Shown: one piece after another, positions 26,167 to 34,312 of the stretch | How positions within the stretch are numbered: position 1 is the first letter of the stretch | Layout: every line of letters starts with the position of its first letter | Source: VXYL01 sp963422285 | Lineage (GTDB): Bacteria > Pseudomonadota > Gammaproteobacteria > Pseudomonadales > Azotimanducaceae | Length of the DNA stretch: 64,000 nt | NCBI GenBank assembly: GCA_963422285.2 | Contig: OY729419.2 | Coordinates: 434,001 to 498,000, forward strand | Reading direction: 5' to 3' | Program-made: the position numbers and the translations under genes | Notes under the pieces: generated by a model | What the model saw: only the letters and a program-made list of their open reading frames with translations | Databases searched by the model: none | What the model was told of the DNA's origin: nothing

Positions 26167-26280
26167 CTCTCGCGCCATCGTCCTCCAATCAAGCGTACCT
26201 TTCGCCATCGGATTGTTCTCGCGGCTTGCGTGGGTGCCGCGACCAGGGATTCGACGACCTGCATCGCCGTCTGGTAGAGA

Positions 26281-26345
26281 GTAGAGGAATGCGAAAGATC
26301 CGCACGAATGTGCTGCGAAAGACGGTGCGCAATTCGCGTCGGTAG
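26281..26345 (+). repeat. Inverted repeat flanking the prophage, left copy
   Basis: The 63 bases from 26282 match the minus strand of 62109-62173 at 45 positions by hand alignment. Both copies encode M-R-K-x-x-x-N-V-L-R-K-T-[VL]-R, pointing into the prophage. Confidence 0.55.
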
Positions 26346-26388
26346 TCACTGACCATGCCGCGAGAGTCGGGATATTCCGACCTCGGCC

Positions 26389-26424
26389 GGAATCATGCGG
26401 AATCAGACGGAATCCGGCGGAACG
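26389..26424 (+). repeat. 10-bp direct repeats at the prophage left edge
   Basis: GGAATC recurs at 26389, 26399 and 26409 with exact 10-bp spacing, followed by GGAAC at 26419. Repeats on one helical turn suit a multi-site DNA-binding protein such as a transposase end-binding array. A host origin is equally possible. Confidence 0.4.
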
Positions 26425-26451
26425 GCGCGGCCGCCGCGCGATCCCGCGGCC

Positions 26452-26826
26452 TCAGCCGAGGGCGTCGATCAGGTCGCGGATGTCGGCCTCGTCGGCGTCC
26501 GAGAGGCCGAGGAACGGGCGGGCCGGGATGTCGCCCCAGGGGATGGGCGCGCCCTTCGACGTGGACCCGAAGGCGCCCTTGGCGGCGCCGAACTGGTGGG
26601 TGCCGGCGTAGATCGACGGCGAGCCGATCTCCACCTCGCCGCTCCCGGCCCGGTAGGCGAGAGTGCCGCCCAGGAAGCCGCGCTCGGCGAGGATCCTGTC
26701 GATGTTGCGCGTCTTGCGCTTCTTCGTCGTTTCCGACAGCGGCGCCCAGGGCGCGCCGTCGGGCCAGCGCCCTGCGGACTTCGGCGTCGTCGAACTCGAC
26801 GCGGATGGCGGCGCCGGGCACGGTCA
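26452..26826 (-). pseudogene. Mu gpG-like virion morphogenesis protein, internally deleted
   Basis: Starts as IRVEFDDAEVRRAL, then jumps frame directly into PDGAPWAPLSETTKKRK, skipping the roughly 30 residues that family members have between these parts. It continues RILAERGFLGGTLAYRAGSGEVEIG and ends YAGTHQFGAAKG, then IPARPFLGLSDADE. The C-terminal two thirds are well preserved. A complete relative is encoded at 48187-48687. In Mu this gene follows gpF, the same relative order as here. Confidence 0.65.
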
Positions 26827-27342
26827 GGCCTGCCCGCCGCCCTCGACCGGCAGATCGTCGCGGTTCTTGATGAGGCCCGCCGCGGCCAACGCCTTGCGCA
26901 GCCCCCGGGGCCGCCGCGCCGTGGCCCGCAGGGCGGCGCCGCCCTCCGTCGTCTCGGACTCGGGGACGGACGGCGCAGTGGAGGCGCGCCACGCCTCCTC
27001 GCCGTACTTCGAGACGTAGTGCGCCTTGTATTCGTCCTTCGACAGCTCGCGCATCCGTTTCAGGCTGTCGTCCCAGACCTCGACCTTCTTCATCTCGGAC
27101 TCGGGGACGGACGGCGCAGTGAAAGCGAAGGTGAGCCACGCCTCCTCGCCGAAGGTGCGCCACGCCTCCTCGCCGTACTTCGAGACGTAGTGCGCCTTGT
27201 ACTCGTCCTTCGACAGCTCGCGCATCCGTTTCAGGCTGCCGTCCCAGACCTCGACCTTGCGGAGCGGGTCCGGGCGGGGCTGGACGGGACGGGTTCCTTC
27301 GTCGGCCGGCGCACGAGGCCGGGACGCCGGGAGTTTCAGTAC
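26824..27342 (-). CDS. Phage protein with tandem 101-bp duplication, unknown
   Basis: About 170 residues; no good start codon was found near 27340, and translation may be coupled to the upstream gene that ends at 27336. The protein holds two copies of KVEVWD[GD]SLKRMRELSKDE, followed by YKAHYVSKYGEEAW. After the second copy comes APSVPESETTEGG and a basic tail (LRKALAAAGLIKNRDDL). I do not recognise a family. The place between gpF and gpG suggests a head-related accessory function. Confidence 0.5.
   Translation of the reverse strand, partial: VLKLPASRPRAPADEGTRPVQPRPDPLRKVEVWDGSLKRMRELSKDEYKAHYVSKYGEEAWRTFGEEAWLTFAFTAPSVPESEMKKVEVWDDSLKRMRELSKDEYKAHYVSKYGEEAWRASTAPSVPESETTEGGAALRATARRPRGLRKALAAAGLIKNRDDLPVEGGGQA
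26987..27258 (-). repeat. 101-bp tandem duplication inside a phage gene
   Basis: 26987-27087 and 27158-27258 differ at only two positions by hand comparison. The 70 bp between them repeats part of the flanking segment again (SVPESE-coding). A recent duplication that could expand or collapse by recombination. Confidence 0.85.
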
Positions 27343-27740
27343 AGCACCGGGCTGTAGACGCGGGTGCCGTCCTCGAGGCGGCCGTAGTCGTTCTCTTCCG
27401 GGGGCGCGGGGATGCGTGTCGGCTCGACGCGGCGCAGCGCCGGCGGCAGGCGGTGTCGGTCTCCCGGCGTTCGGCCGTCGGGATCGGGTTCGGCCAGGAT
27501 GGGCCAGTAGACCACGCCGAGCAGCGCCAGGAAGTCGCGCGGGTCGCGGCGCGGGTCGTGGAGGACGAGGGCGCCGGGGACGCTGCCCAGCAGCACCGGC
27601 GGCTTCCGGGCGAGCAGCTCTTGCAGCCAGGGCACGTGCCAGTGGTCGCCGTCCACCGTGCCGGCCTCGTCGTCCCAGCGGATGGTGCGCAGCTCGCGGC
27701 CGCGCATCCGGTCGGGCATGCGGATGGCGTGCATGGTCAT
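27336..27740 (-). CDS. Phage protein of unknown function downstream of gpF
   Basis: 134 residues. Its ATG overlaps the gpF stop as ATGA. Soluble; the middle WHVPWLQELLARKPPVLLG and FLALLGVVYWPILAE look like packed helices, and the end is Pro-rich (LPPALRRVEPTRIPAPPEEND). No family recognised. Coupling to gpF suggests a capsid or peptidase-associated role, possibly as a partner of the unusual gpF C-terminal domain. Confidence 0.6.
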   Translation of the reverse strand: MTMHAIRMPDRMRGRELRTIRWDDEAGTVDGDHWHVPWLQELLARKPPVLLGSVPGALVLHDPRRDPRDFLALLGVVYWPILAEPDPDGRTPGDRHRLPPALRRVEPTRIPAPPEENDYGRLEDGTRVYSPVLY

Positions 27741-29299
27741 GGGTCGTAATGGAACAGCACGCCGAGCGCCAGGTCAAGCATCAGCGGGTCTTCGCGCGCC
27801 AGTTCGTGGAGCCACTCCCAGCCGAAGGACTTCTCCAAGGTGTACTCCATGGCCCGCGCGAGGACTTCCAGGGGATCGCCGCCGTCGCCGTCGTAGCGGC
27901 GTCCGAAGTAGGCGTCGACGTAGTCGTCCTCCTGGCCGACGTGGCCCGGGTAGCGCTCCAGCGGCAGTATCGGATCGCGGGAGCCGTCGGGCCGCGCGGT
28001 GCGCCGGCGGTGCTCCTCGGCGAACAGCCTCTGCAGTCCGGGCATGGCGCGCTGCAGGTGGTGGACGTACTCGTGCAGGGCGGTCCCGGCGTGGCCGTCC
28101 AGGGACAGCAGGGCGACGCCGGCGGGGACGGACACGACGCGCCTGCCGCCGACTCCGGGAAGCGTCCACTTCCGCGGCCGGTCCCAGGGCGCCAGGTAGA
28201 ACCCGCCGGCGTCCGAGCCGTTGCGGGCGACGCGGAGGGCGCCGGCGTTGGCGGCCCGCACCCAGGAGGCGGGGAACCGGGCGGCCGCCTCGCGCACCCG
28301 CCGCGCGGCCTCGCGGTCGCGCGGCAGGTGCCTGCCGGACCGGGCGGCCGGACGAACATCCTGGACGGCGACGGTTCCGGCGCCGCGCTCGTCGCGCAGC
28401 CGGCGGAGGATCTCGGCGCGGGCGCGGTCGGCGAAGCCGGCGTCGCCCGGCTCGCCGGAGGCCCGGAGGATTTCCCGGCGCAGCAGATGGCCGGCCCGCC
28501 GGAAGTCCTCGACGTGGACGGGCCGGGCGGCGACGCGGACGTCCGGGGGCGCCGCGGCGACGCGCTCGTCGAGCATCTCGGCGGCCCGGGCCACGTCGCC
28601 GACGTTGTGGGCGAAGCCCGGATCGATGCCGACGGGCACCTGGACGGCGCGTCCGGTGCGCGCGTTCGTCCAGGGCCGGGTGCGGACGGCCGGGTCCGGC
28701 GAGACCCGGTAGCCGTAGCGCTCGAGGTCGTCGTCGCCGAGCTGCACCGCGGCGCAGCGGCAGCGCCAGCCGTTGGGCGGAAAGTGGGTCCGCCAGAAGG
28801 AGTGGTCGACGGGCAGCACGACGCCGTGCCAGGCGCGGTGCTCCGGGCGCAGGCGGGCGTCGAGCACGGCGACGTAGCGCAGGTAGGGCAGGCGGTCCTT
28901 GAGCCGCTGGACGCGCTGCCAGCGTCCGTGGGCGCCGGCCATGCGGATGTTGGTGTCGAAGATGGTGCGCAGCCGGCGCGGGCTGCCGAGCTGCACGGTC
29001 CGCCTTTCGCCGGTTGCGGGATCGACCATCTCCCGCCGGCCCCACCAGCCCTTCCGGCGCAGGGTCGGTTCGAGGCGCTCGGCGAACTCTCGGAAGGAGA
29101 TGCCGTCGGCGACGGCCGCGTCGACCGCGGCGCGGACGTCTTCGAGGATGTCCAGGCGCATGGCCTTGGCGACGGTGAAGCTGCGCACGTGCTGCGCGGC
29201 GTCGGTGTCGCGCCAGTCGAAGCCGACGTGGCGGCCCTTGGCGCGGAAGTGCTCGACCGCCTCGACGGGCGGGACCGCGAGAATCTCAGGGTCGGCCAT
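27737..29299 (-). CDS. Mu gpF-like head morphogenesis protein fused to a zinc-metallopeptidase-like domain
   Basis: 520 residues from ATG 29299. Residues 1-240 form the SPP1 gp7/Mu gpF domain: FRAKGRHVGFDWRDTDA, RLRTIFDTNIRMAGAHGRW, ARLRPEHRAWHGVVLPVDHSFW and FPPNGWRCRC. These proteins enter the head in few copies and aid assembly or DNA ejection. The C-terminal 230 residues are extra. They contain an HExxH zinc site (LHEYVHHLQ, residues 409-414), a downstream acidic YVDAYFGRRY, and an AMEYTLEKSFGWEWL helix that may hold the third ligand. The fusion suggests an enzyme carried in the virion. The start overlaps the portal gene by 14 bp. Confidence 0.8.
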   Translation of the reverse strand: MADPEILAVPPVEAVEHFRAKGRHVGFDWRDTDAAQHVRSFTVAKAMRLDILEDVRAAVDAAVADGISFREFAERLEPTLRRKGWWGRREMVDPATGERRTVQLGSPRRLRTIFDTNIRMAGAHGRWQRVQRLKDRLPYLRYVAVLDARLRPEHRAWHGVVLPVDHSFWRTHFPPNGWRCRCAAVQLGDDDLERYGYRVSPDPAVRTRPWTNARTGRAVQVPVGIDPGFAHNVGDVARAAEMLDERVAAAPPDVRVAARPVHVEDFRRAGHLLRREILRASGEPGDAGFADRARAEILRRLRDERGAGTVAVQDVRPAARSGRHLPRDREAARRVREAAARFPASWVRAANAGALRVARNGSDAGGFYLAPWDRPRKWTLPGVGGRRVVSVPAGVALLSLDGHAGTALHEYVHHLQRAMPGLQRLFAEEHRRRTARPDGSRDPILPLERYPGHVGQEDDYVDAYFGRRYDGDGGDPLEVLARAMEYTLEKSFGWEWLHELAREDPLMLDLALGVLFHYDP

Positions 29300-30863
29300 C
29301 GCCGCCCGCGGGGATGCCGCGCCCGGACAGGTCGGCCGCGAAGGCCATCTGGTGCAGCAGCCGGGCGACGGCGCCGTCGTCCAAGCGGTCGAGCAGCGCC
29401 GGCAGCCGGTCGCGGAACGCGGCGAGGTCTCCGCCTGCCGCGAGTTCGGCGCGCGCGGCGGCGAGGACGGGTTCGACCAGCGGCTCCATGAGCGGCTGCC
29501 AGTCGTCCGTCGCCTGGGCGACCGCCAGATCGACGGCGTCGCGCTCGGCCGCGGCTCGCGCCAGCGCCAGGCGGTCGGCGCCGGCGCGGGCGGCTGTTCC
29601 GGCACGGTCCGCCGGCGGCGCGAGGATCTCGTCCTCCCGCCCCGCCGCGGCGAGGCCGAGCCGGGCGCGCACCTCGTCGGCGCGCACCCGCAGGCCGAGC
29701 GGCACCAGGCGTTCCAGCGTCTGCGACAGCAGCGCCGCGTCGGTCGCCGCCTGGCGCTCGACGACCACCTTCGGGTACGCCCGGCGCGGCCCGCGGTTGA
29801 GCGCCACCACGGGAACCACGAGATCGCGGCGCAAGGTGGCGGCGAGCTGGCGGGCGTCGGCGCGCTCGATGTCGCGGCGCACCAGGTCGTGGACCTGCCC
29901 CAGGGCGTAGGAGCCGGACGATCCCTCCTGGGTGGTGAGCGTCTGTCCGAGCACGGCGACGGACAGCTGCGCGTCGACGTAGGCGACCAGGTCGCGGTAG
30001 ATCTCCGAGCGGCCCCGGGCCGCGGGGTCGGCGACGAACTCGATGTCCATGCCCTCGGGGACGATGGCGGCGGCGTCGCCGGCGATGTTCGCCACGGCGC
30101 GGTAGAGGACGCGCCGGTCCTCGTCGCTGGCGTTCGGGCCGAATCGGCCCAGGCGCAGGGGCTGGCCGTAGGCCTCCGCGAAGCGCACCCAGTCCTTGAC
30201 GGCCAGGGTCTTGAACAGCCAGGCCCAGGCGGCGGCGCGGGCGAGGCCGCCGCGGATCGGCAGGCCGGACTTGGCGCCGGCGCGGTGGACCACGAACTTC
30301 CAGGGCTCCAGCTCCGCCCAGCCGCTCTCGCCGGCGTCGTCGCGGCGCACGAGGCGCGTCCCGGACTCGCGGTCGAAGTCGAACCACTGCGGCAGGCGGG
30401 GCTCCAGGCGCAGCGGCATCCACTGGCGTTCGGAGGTCTCCCAGACGATCTCGGTCGCGGAGAAGCCCTTGCCCACGGCGTCGAGGACGTCGAACAGCTC
30501 GTCCTCCAGCGCCTCGCGGGCGAAGAACTCGCGCGCCAGATCGGCGTCGGCGACGTCGTCGGCGCGGTCGGAGGCCGGCTCGACGGCGACGCCGATCTGC
30601 GCCACCTGGCGCTTGCGCGTCTGCAGCACGCCCAGGTAGTGCAGGTCGCGCTCCTCCATCGCCTCGGCGAGTTCGAGGTAGGCCGCGGCGCCGCCGGGCG
30701 TCTCGGCCTCGCGCAGCAGGGCGGCGAGGCGCTCCGGCTCCAGGCCGGACGCCGGATGCGCCGCGAGGATGGAGCGCGCGCCGGTCGCGGACGGCCCGGC
30801 GCGCTCGCCGGCCAGCAGCCGGCGGTCGACGGGCCGCCCGCGGTGGTCCAGCAGCGTCGGCAT
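29286..30863 (-). CDS. Portal protein, DUF935/Mu gp29 family
   Basis: 525 residues. Core motifs of DUF935 portals: MEERDLHYLGVLQTRKRQV, FSATEIVWETS, RRDDAGESGWAELEPWKFVVH, VKDWVRFAEAYGQPLRLG and SYALGQVHDLVRRDI. The portal ring is the DNA entry port at one capsid vertex and docks the terminase. The ATG overlaps the terminase stop by one base (TGATG). C-terminal about 120 residues are Ala/Arg-rich helices. Confidence 0.9.
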   Translation of the reverse strand: MPTLLDHRGRPVDRRLLAGERAGPSATGARSILAAHPASGLEPERLAALLREAETPGGAAAYLELAEAMEERDLHYLGVLQTRKRQVAQIGVAVEPASDRADDVADADLAREFFAREALEDELFDVLDAVGKGFSATEIVWETSERQWMPLRLEPRLPQWFDFDRESGTRLVRRDDAGESGWAELEPWKFVVHRAGAKSGLPIRGGLARAAAWAWLFKTLAVKDWVRFAEAYGQPLRLGRFGPNASDEDRRVLYRAVANIAGDAAAIVPEGMDIEFVADPAARGRSEIYRDLVAYVDAQLSVAVLGQTLTTQEGSSGSYALGQVHDLVRRDIERADARQLAATLRRDLVVPVVALNRGPRRAYPKVVVERQAATDAALLSQTLERLVPLGLRVRADEVRARLGLAAAGREDEILAPPADRAGTAARAGADRLALARAAAERDAVDLAVAQATDDWQPLMEPLVEPVLAAARAELAAGGDLAAFRDRLPALLDRLDDGAVARLLHQMAFAADLSGRGIPAGGDGRP

Positions 30864-32302
30864 CAGGGCGCCCCCGGCCCGAAGCGGGCGCGTCCGGCGA
30901 CGGCGCCCCACCGTCCGGACGCCGCCGCGTCGCCGTCTTCGTCCCACGGGTCGCGGCGCCGGGCGGCGGCCGCCACCGGCCGGTAGCCGAACTCGGCCGG
31001 CGGCGCGGCCGCGGCGGCCACGGCCAGGGCGAGCGCCCAGAACCTGTCGGCGTGGCCGTCGGTCCCCGCGCGGTCCGCGACGAGCCGCGGGGCGCCGGTC
31101 GGGCCGGTCTCGGCGCGCACGGCGTGCAGGTCGCGGCGCAGCGCCTCGTCGGGCGGGAGGCGCAGCCGGCGGTCCTCCAGGGCCTCCTTCAGCGCCGCGG
31201 CGAGGTCCAGGCGCCGCGGGGCGGCGAGCAGCGCGCCCTCGACGCGATGCCGGCCGTGGCGCTCCTGGAGCGCCTCCACGAACGCCTCGCCCATGCCGGT
31301 CTGGTCCACGGCGACGCGGACGGGGCGGTAGCGGGCGACCAGTTCGCCGACCACCGCCCGCTGCTCGGCGAACGGGATGTCGCGCTCGCAGCGCAGTTCG
31401 CGCAGCCAGCGCACGTCGCCGACGGTCTCGACGACCGCGGCGACCCAGAGGTCGCGGCGGCGGGCGACGTCGACGCCGACGCAGCAGGCGCCGCCGGCGA
31501 AGCGTCCGGGGTCGCCGGCGGCGGCGTCCTCGGCGGCGCGGATCAGCGCCCAGGGCAGCCAGGCGCCGCCGCCGGCGCTGGGCACGCAGTCGAGCTCCTC
31601 CGCCGCCCGCTCGCCGTACTCGGCGCGCAGGGCGGCCTCCCAGCCGCGTTCGGCGTCCGCCGACCACGCCGCGCCCTGGACGGCGCAGACGCGGCGGTAG
31701 AGGCCGTCGGCGAGGGCGTCGCGGAAGGGGACGCGGTGCAGGCTGCCGGGGACGCGGCCCTCGCGCACGTCGCGCGCCAGCGCGGCGAACGGCGAACTCT
31801 CGCCGTTGTGGGTGCTGACGACGCGCACCGCGCCGCCCCAGACGCGGAACGCCAGCGCCGCCTTGAGCACCTCGTCGAGGTCGTCCACGAACGCCGCCTC
31901 GTCGACGATCGCCACGTCGCCGGGACGGCCCTTGGAGCGGAACGCCCGCGGGGCGCTGGTCATGGCCACGATCTCGCGCCCGGACGCCATCGGCAGCCGG
32001 TAGGCCGGCAGGCGTTCGCCGTCGAGGTCGACCAGCGTCTCGCCGACCGCCTCCGCGGCCACGTTCAGCGCCCGGGCCCAGTCGGCGCAGTCGGCGACGA
32101 ACCCTCTCGTCATGTCCCGGGCGTAGGACTGGTAGTAGACGTCGCCGCCGCCGTCCTCGCGGCGCCGGCCGGCGCGCATGACGGCGTCGTAGGCCTCGGC
32201 CCAGGACAGGCCGACGCGCCGCGACTTCTCGCACACCTTCAGCCCGGCCGGGTCCCGCGTCCAGCGCGCCTGGTAGGGCAGCAGGGTGCGCGGGGCGTTC
32301 AC
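30863..32302 (-). CDS. Terminase large subunit, Mu gp28 type
   Basis: 479 residues. Terminase packages DNA by ATP hydrolysis and cuts with an RNase-H-like nuclease. ATPase parts: KVCEKSRRVGLSWAEA near residues 22-37 and Walker B VAIVDEAAFVDD. Nuclease parts: CCVGVDVARRRDLWV with the first Asp, VRVAVDQTGMGEAF with the second, and a late AGTDGHADRFWALAL. The start overlaps the small-subunit stop as ATGA. The final 40 residues are low complexity. Confidence 0.9.
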   Translation of the reverse strand: MNAPRTLLPYQARWTRDPAGLKVCEKSRRVGLSWAEAYDAVMRAGRRREDGGGDVYYQSYARDMTRGFVADCADWARALNVAAEAVGETLVDLDGERLPAYRLPMASGREIVAMTSAPRAFRSKGRPGDVAIVDEAAFVDDLDEVLKAALAFRVWGGAVRVVSTHNGESSPFAALARDVREGRVPGSLHRVPFRDALADGLYRRVCAVQGAAWSADAERGWEAALRAEYGERAAEELDCVPSAGGGAWLPWALIRAAEDAAAGDPGRFAGGACCVGVDVARRRDLWVAAVVETVGDVRWLRELRCERDIPFAEQRAVVGELVARYRPVRVAVDQTGMGEAFVEALQERHGRHRVEGALLAAPRRLDLAAALKEALEDRRLRLPPDEALRRDLHAVRAETGPTGAPRLVADRAGTDGHADRFWALALAVAAAAAPPAEFGYRPVAAAARRRDPWDEDGDAAASGRWGAVAGRARFGPGAP

Positions 32303-32847
32303 TCGGCCCCCTCGACGGCGGCGCGGATGGCCGCCGCGGCGTCCGCGGACAGGCCCTGCCGCCGCGCCTCGCGGCCGGCGGCGTCGGCGGCCTCGCGGCG
32401 GATCGCGCGCAGCCGCCGGGCGCCGATCTCCGCGGTGCGCTCGAGCCGCTGCACCGCCAGCGCCAGGGCGTTGAGCTGCTCGGCGTCCACCGGCCCGCCG
32501 TCGCCGTCGCCGTGATGCAGCGCCGCCTCGAAGGCGAGCACGCGCAGCAGCTCGACGACGTGCTGGCCGACCTCGCCGGCGGGCTGCGCGCCGAACTTCG
32601 CGGTCCAGGCGTCGGCGACCTCGCGGGCCTCGCGGATGCGCCGCCCGGCCCGCTCCACGCGCGTGGCGTAGCGGTTCAGGCCGGCGGCCGACAGCGGGCG
32701 CTCGCCGGCCGCCGCCAGCAGCGGCTCCAGCCGGCGCAGGATGTCGCGCTGGGGCACGCCGGCGCGCAGCAGCTCGTCGAGCCGGTCCTTGATCGGCTGC
32801 GGCAGCCGCTGGACGCGGCCCATGCGCCCGCGCGTGCCGTCGGGCAC
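32299..32847 (-). CDS. DUF3486 small terminase subunit, Mu gp27 type
   Basis: 182 residues. The N-terminal helix-turn-helix pattern is typical of DUF3486: GRVQRLPQPIKDRLDELLRAG, then PQRDILRRLEP and LSAAGLNRYATRVERAGRRI. The protein recognises phage DNA for packaging. It is followed by the large subunit with an ATGA overlap. Confidence 0.85.
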   Translation of the reverse strand: MPDGTRGRMGRVQRLPQPIKDRLDELLRAGVPQRDILRRLEPLLAAAGERPLSAAGLNRYATRVERAGRRIREAREVADAWTAKFGAQPAGEVGQHVVELLRVLAFEAALHHGDGDGGPVDAEQLNALALAVQRLERTAEIGARRLRAIRREAADAAGREARRQGLSADAAAAIRAAVEGAE

Positions 32848-32848
32848 G

Positions 32849-33148
32849 TCAGTCCGTCCCCGGCGGGGCGACTCCGGCCAGGCGCTCGCGGCCCAGGGCG
32901 ACGTCCTCGCCGCGCTCGGCGATGGTCGCCGCGGCCACGCTGGCGCCGATGGCGCGCCGCGTCAGCAGCCCGCGCTCGTCGAGCCACGCCAGCTCCTGGC
33001 GCAGCAGCGCCGCGGACGGGCGGTGCGGCGTCGCCTCCTCCACCGCGGCGCGCAGCACCGGCACGCTCGTCTCGATCCCGGCCGCGGCCAGCACCCGCAG
33101 CATCGACAGCCGCAGGTGCGCGACGTTCCGCTCCGAGTAGGTCGTCAT
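32849..33148 (-). CDS. VpaChn25_0724-type small phage protein (Mu gp26 position)
   Basis: 99 residues from ATG 33148, overlapping the upstream stop as ATGA. A winged-helix-like pattern: HLRLSMLRVLAAAG, LLRQELAWLDERGLLTRRAI, ATIAERGEDVALGRERLAGV. This family sits before the small terminase subunit in many Mu-like phages. Role unknown, probably DNA binding in packaging. Confidence 0.75.
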   Translation of the reverse strand: MTTYSERNVAHLRLSMLRVLAAAGIETSVPVLRAAVEEATPHRPSAALLRQELAWLDERGLLTRRAIGASVAAATIAERGEDVALGRERLAGVAPPGTD

Positions 33149-33423
33149 CCGCCGCCGTCCAGCAGGTGCGCGTGGACGATGCCCATGGTCTGGTTCAGCT
33201 GCCGCAGCTGGCCTTCGACGCTGGCGGCGGTGGTGGCGACGTCGTCGACGCGGCGATGCACGGCGACGATCTCGTCGCGCACGTGCAGCGAGCGCACCTC
33301 GGCCTCCATGGCGGCGATGCGGCGGCCGTTGCCGAGCACCGCGCGGATCAGCCAGCCGACCGCGGCCGCGACCGCGCCCAGGCCGACGGTCCACAGCACC
33401 GGCGCGATCTGCGCGAGGCTCAT
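33145..33423 (-). CDS. DUF2730 membrane protein, Mu gp25 type
   Basis: 92 residues: one N-terminal membrane segment (IAPVLWTVGLGAVAAAVGWLI) and a coiled coil (RIAAMEAEVRSLHVRDE, then VEGQLRQLNQTMGIVHAHL). DUF2730 proteins lie between lysis and packaging genes in Mu-like phages and may act as inner-membrane spanins. Its ATG overlaps the endolysin stop as ATGA. Confidence 0.8.
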   Translation of the reverse strand: MSLAQIAPVLWTVGLGAVAAAVGWLIRAVLGNGRRIAAMEAEVRSLHVRDEIVAVHRRVDDVATTAASVEGQLRQLNQTMGIVHAHLLDGGG

Positions 33424-34073
33424 TCGGACCGCTCCCCGGCGCGCATCCAGCGGGCGAGCCGGGCCCGACGCGCCTCCGGCAGCAGCCGGCTGCGGAACTC
33501 GATCTCGTCCGCGGCCGCCGCCCAGTCGCCGGCGCGCACCGCGTCCAGGGTGCGGACGTGCTCGCGGAACCCGGCCCGGCCGCCCATGAACACGATCTCC
33601 GCCAGCGCGTCGCGCCGCGCCTGCGCCATCGACGACCACGCCGGCTCGCCCACCACGTCCGCGGCGTCGGCGACCGCGTCCGCCCAGTCGCACTCCAGCA
33701 GCAGCTCGCCCTCGGCCTCCGCGACCGCATGGCCGTAGGCCACGTGGACCCGTCCGGCCTCGCACTCCGGCTCCGGGCGGAACCCCTCCGCCTCCTTGAG
33801 GGCGGCGAGCTCGTCGATTTCGCCGGGCGCCGCGGCGGGCGTCTCGGGCTCCGGCGCGGGCGTCTCGGGCTCGGACGGGCAGACCATCCACGACGCGCCG
33901 GGCGGCAGCACCACGTCCAGGGCGCCGTCGACGCGCAGGCGGCAGCCGTCCGCCTCCGCCCGCGGCGGCGCGCCGGCGCGGATCGATCCCAGCGGCGTGT
34001 CCACCGCCAGCGGCGCCCCCGCGCCGGCGCAGCCGGCGGCCAGGGGCAGGGTCAGGAGGGCGAGTCTTCGCAT
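33420..34073 (-). CDS. Endolysin with N-terminal lipoprotein signal
   Basis: 217 residues. The start MRRLALLTLPLAAGC is a lipobox signal with Cys at 15. Residues 20-90 are a small beta-rich region and a PEPETPAPEPETP linker. From residue 90 a lysozyme-like domain follows: LAALKEAEGFRPEP with the catalytic-Glu pattern of phage GH24 lysozymes, VHVAYGHA in place of the usual IGYGH, and WSSMAQARRDALAEIVFMGG. The domain should cut peptidoglycan. Lipid anchoring of an endolysin is unusual; it may combine lysozyme with a spanin-like function. The ATG overlaps the holin-like gene by 22 bp. Confidence 0.7.
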   Translation of the reverse strand: MRRLALLTLPLAAGCAGAGAPLAVDTPLGSIRAGAPPRAEADGCRLRVDGALDVVLPPGASWMVCPSEPETPAPEPETPAAAPGEIDELAALKEAEGFRPEPECEAGRVHVAYGHAVAEAEGELLLECDWADAVADAADVVGEPAWSSMAQARRDALAEIVFMGGRAGFREHVRTLDAVRAGDWAAAADEIEFRSRLLPEARRARLARWMRAGERSE

Positions 34074-34312
34074 AGTTTGGTCAGCGCCCCGACGAGACCC
34101 GTGACGGCGCCCACGGCCACCATGTTCGAGGACACCGCGGCCAGCAGCTGGACGACGCCGTCCTTGACCTCGCCCGCGTCCGAAGAGGCCATCAGCGCCA
34201 GCCCCTGCGCCACGAACTGCCCGGTGTGGTGGTAGCTCATCCAGACCACGGCGACGATGGCCGCCGCGAACAGGATCGCGGTCGGGCGCAGCCTGGCCAT
34301 GAATCCGTCCAC
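34052..34312 (-). CDS. Holin-like small membrane protein
   Basis: 86 residues from GTG 34312, overlapping the upstream TAG. Two hydrophobic segments: TAILFAAAIVAVVWMSYH and VVQLLAAVSSNMVAVGAVTGLVGAL. Position directly before the endolysin and its size fit a holin that opens the inner membrane. No family match recognised. If the endolysin is exported as a lipoprotein, the protein may instead be a pinholin or an antiholin. Confidence 0.55.
   Translation of the reverse strand: MDGFMARLRPTAILFAAAIVAVVWMSYHHTGQFVAQGLALMASSDAGEVKDGVVQLLAAVSSNMVAVGAVTGLVGALTKLCEDSPS

Noticed and set aside
27197..29491. Long plus-strand open frames across the leftward phage operon, and minus-strand ones across 44-61 kb
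   Set aside because: They are low-complexity Arg/Gly/Ala/Pro text without domains. The opposite strand carries recognisable phage proteins with overlapping starts and stops.
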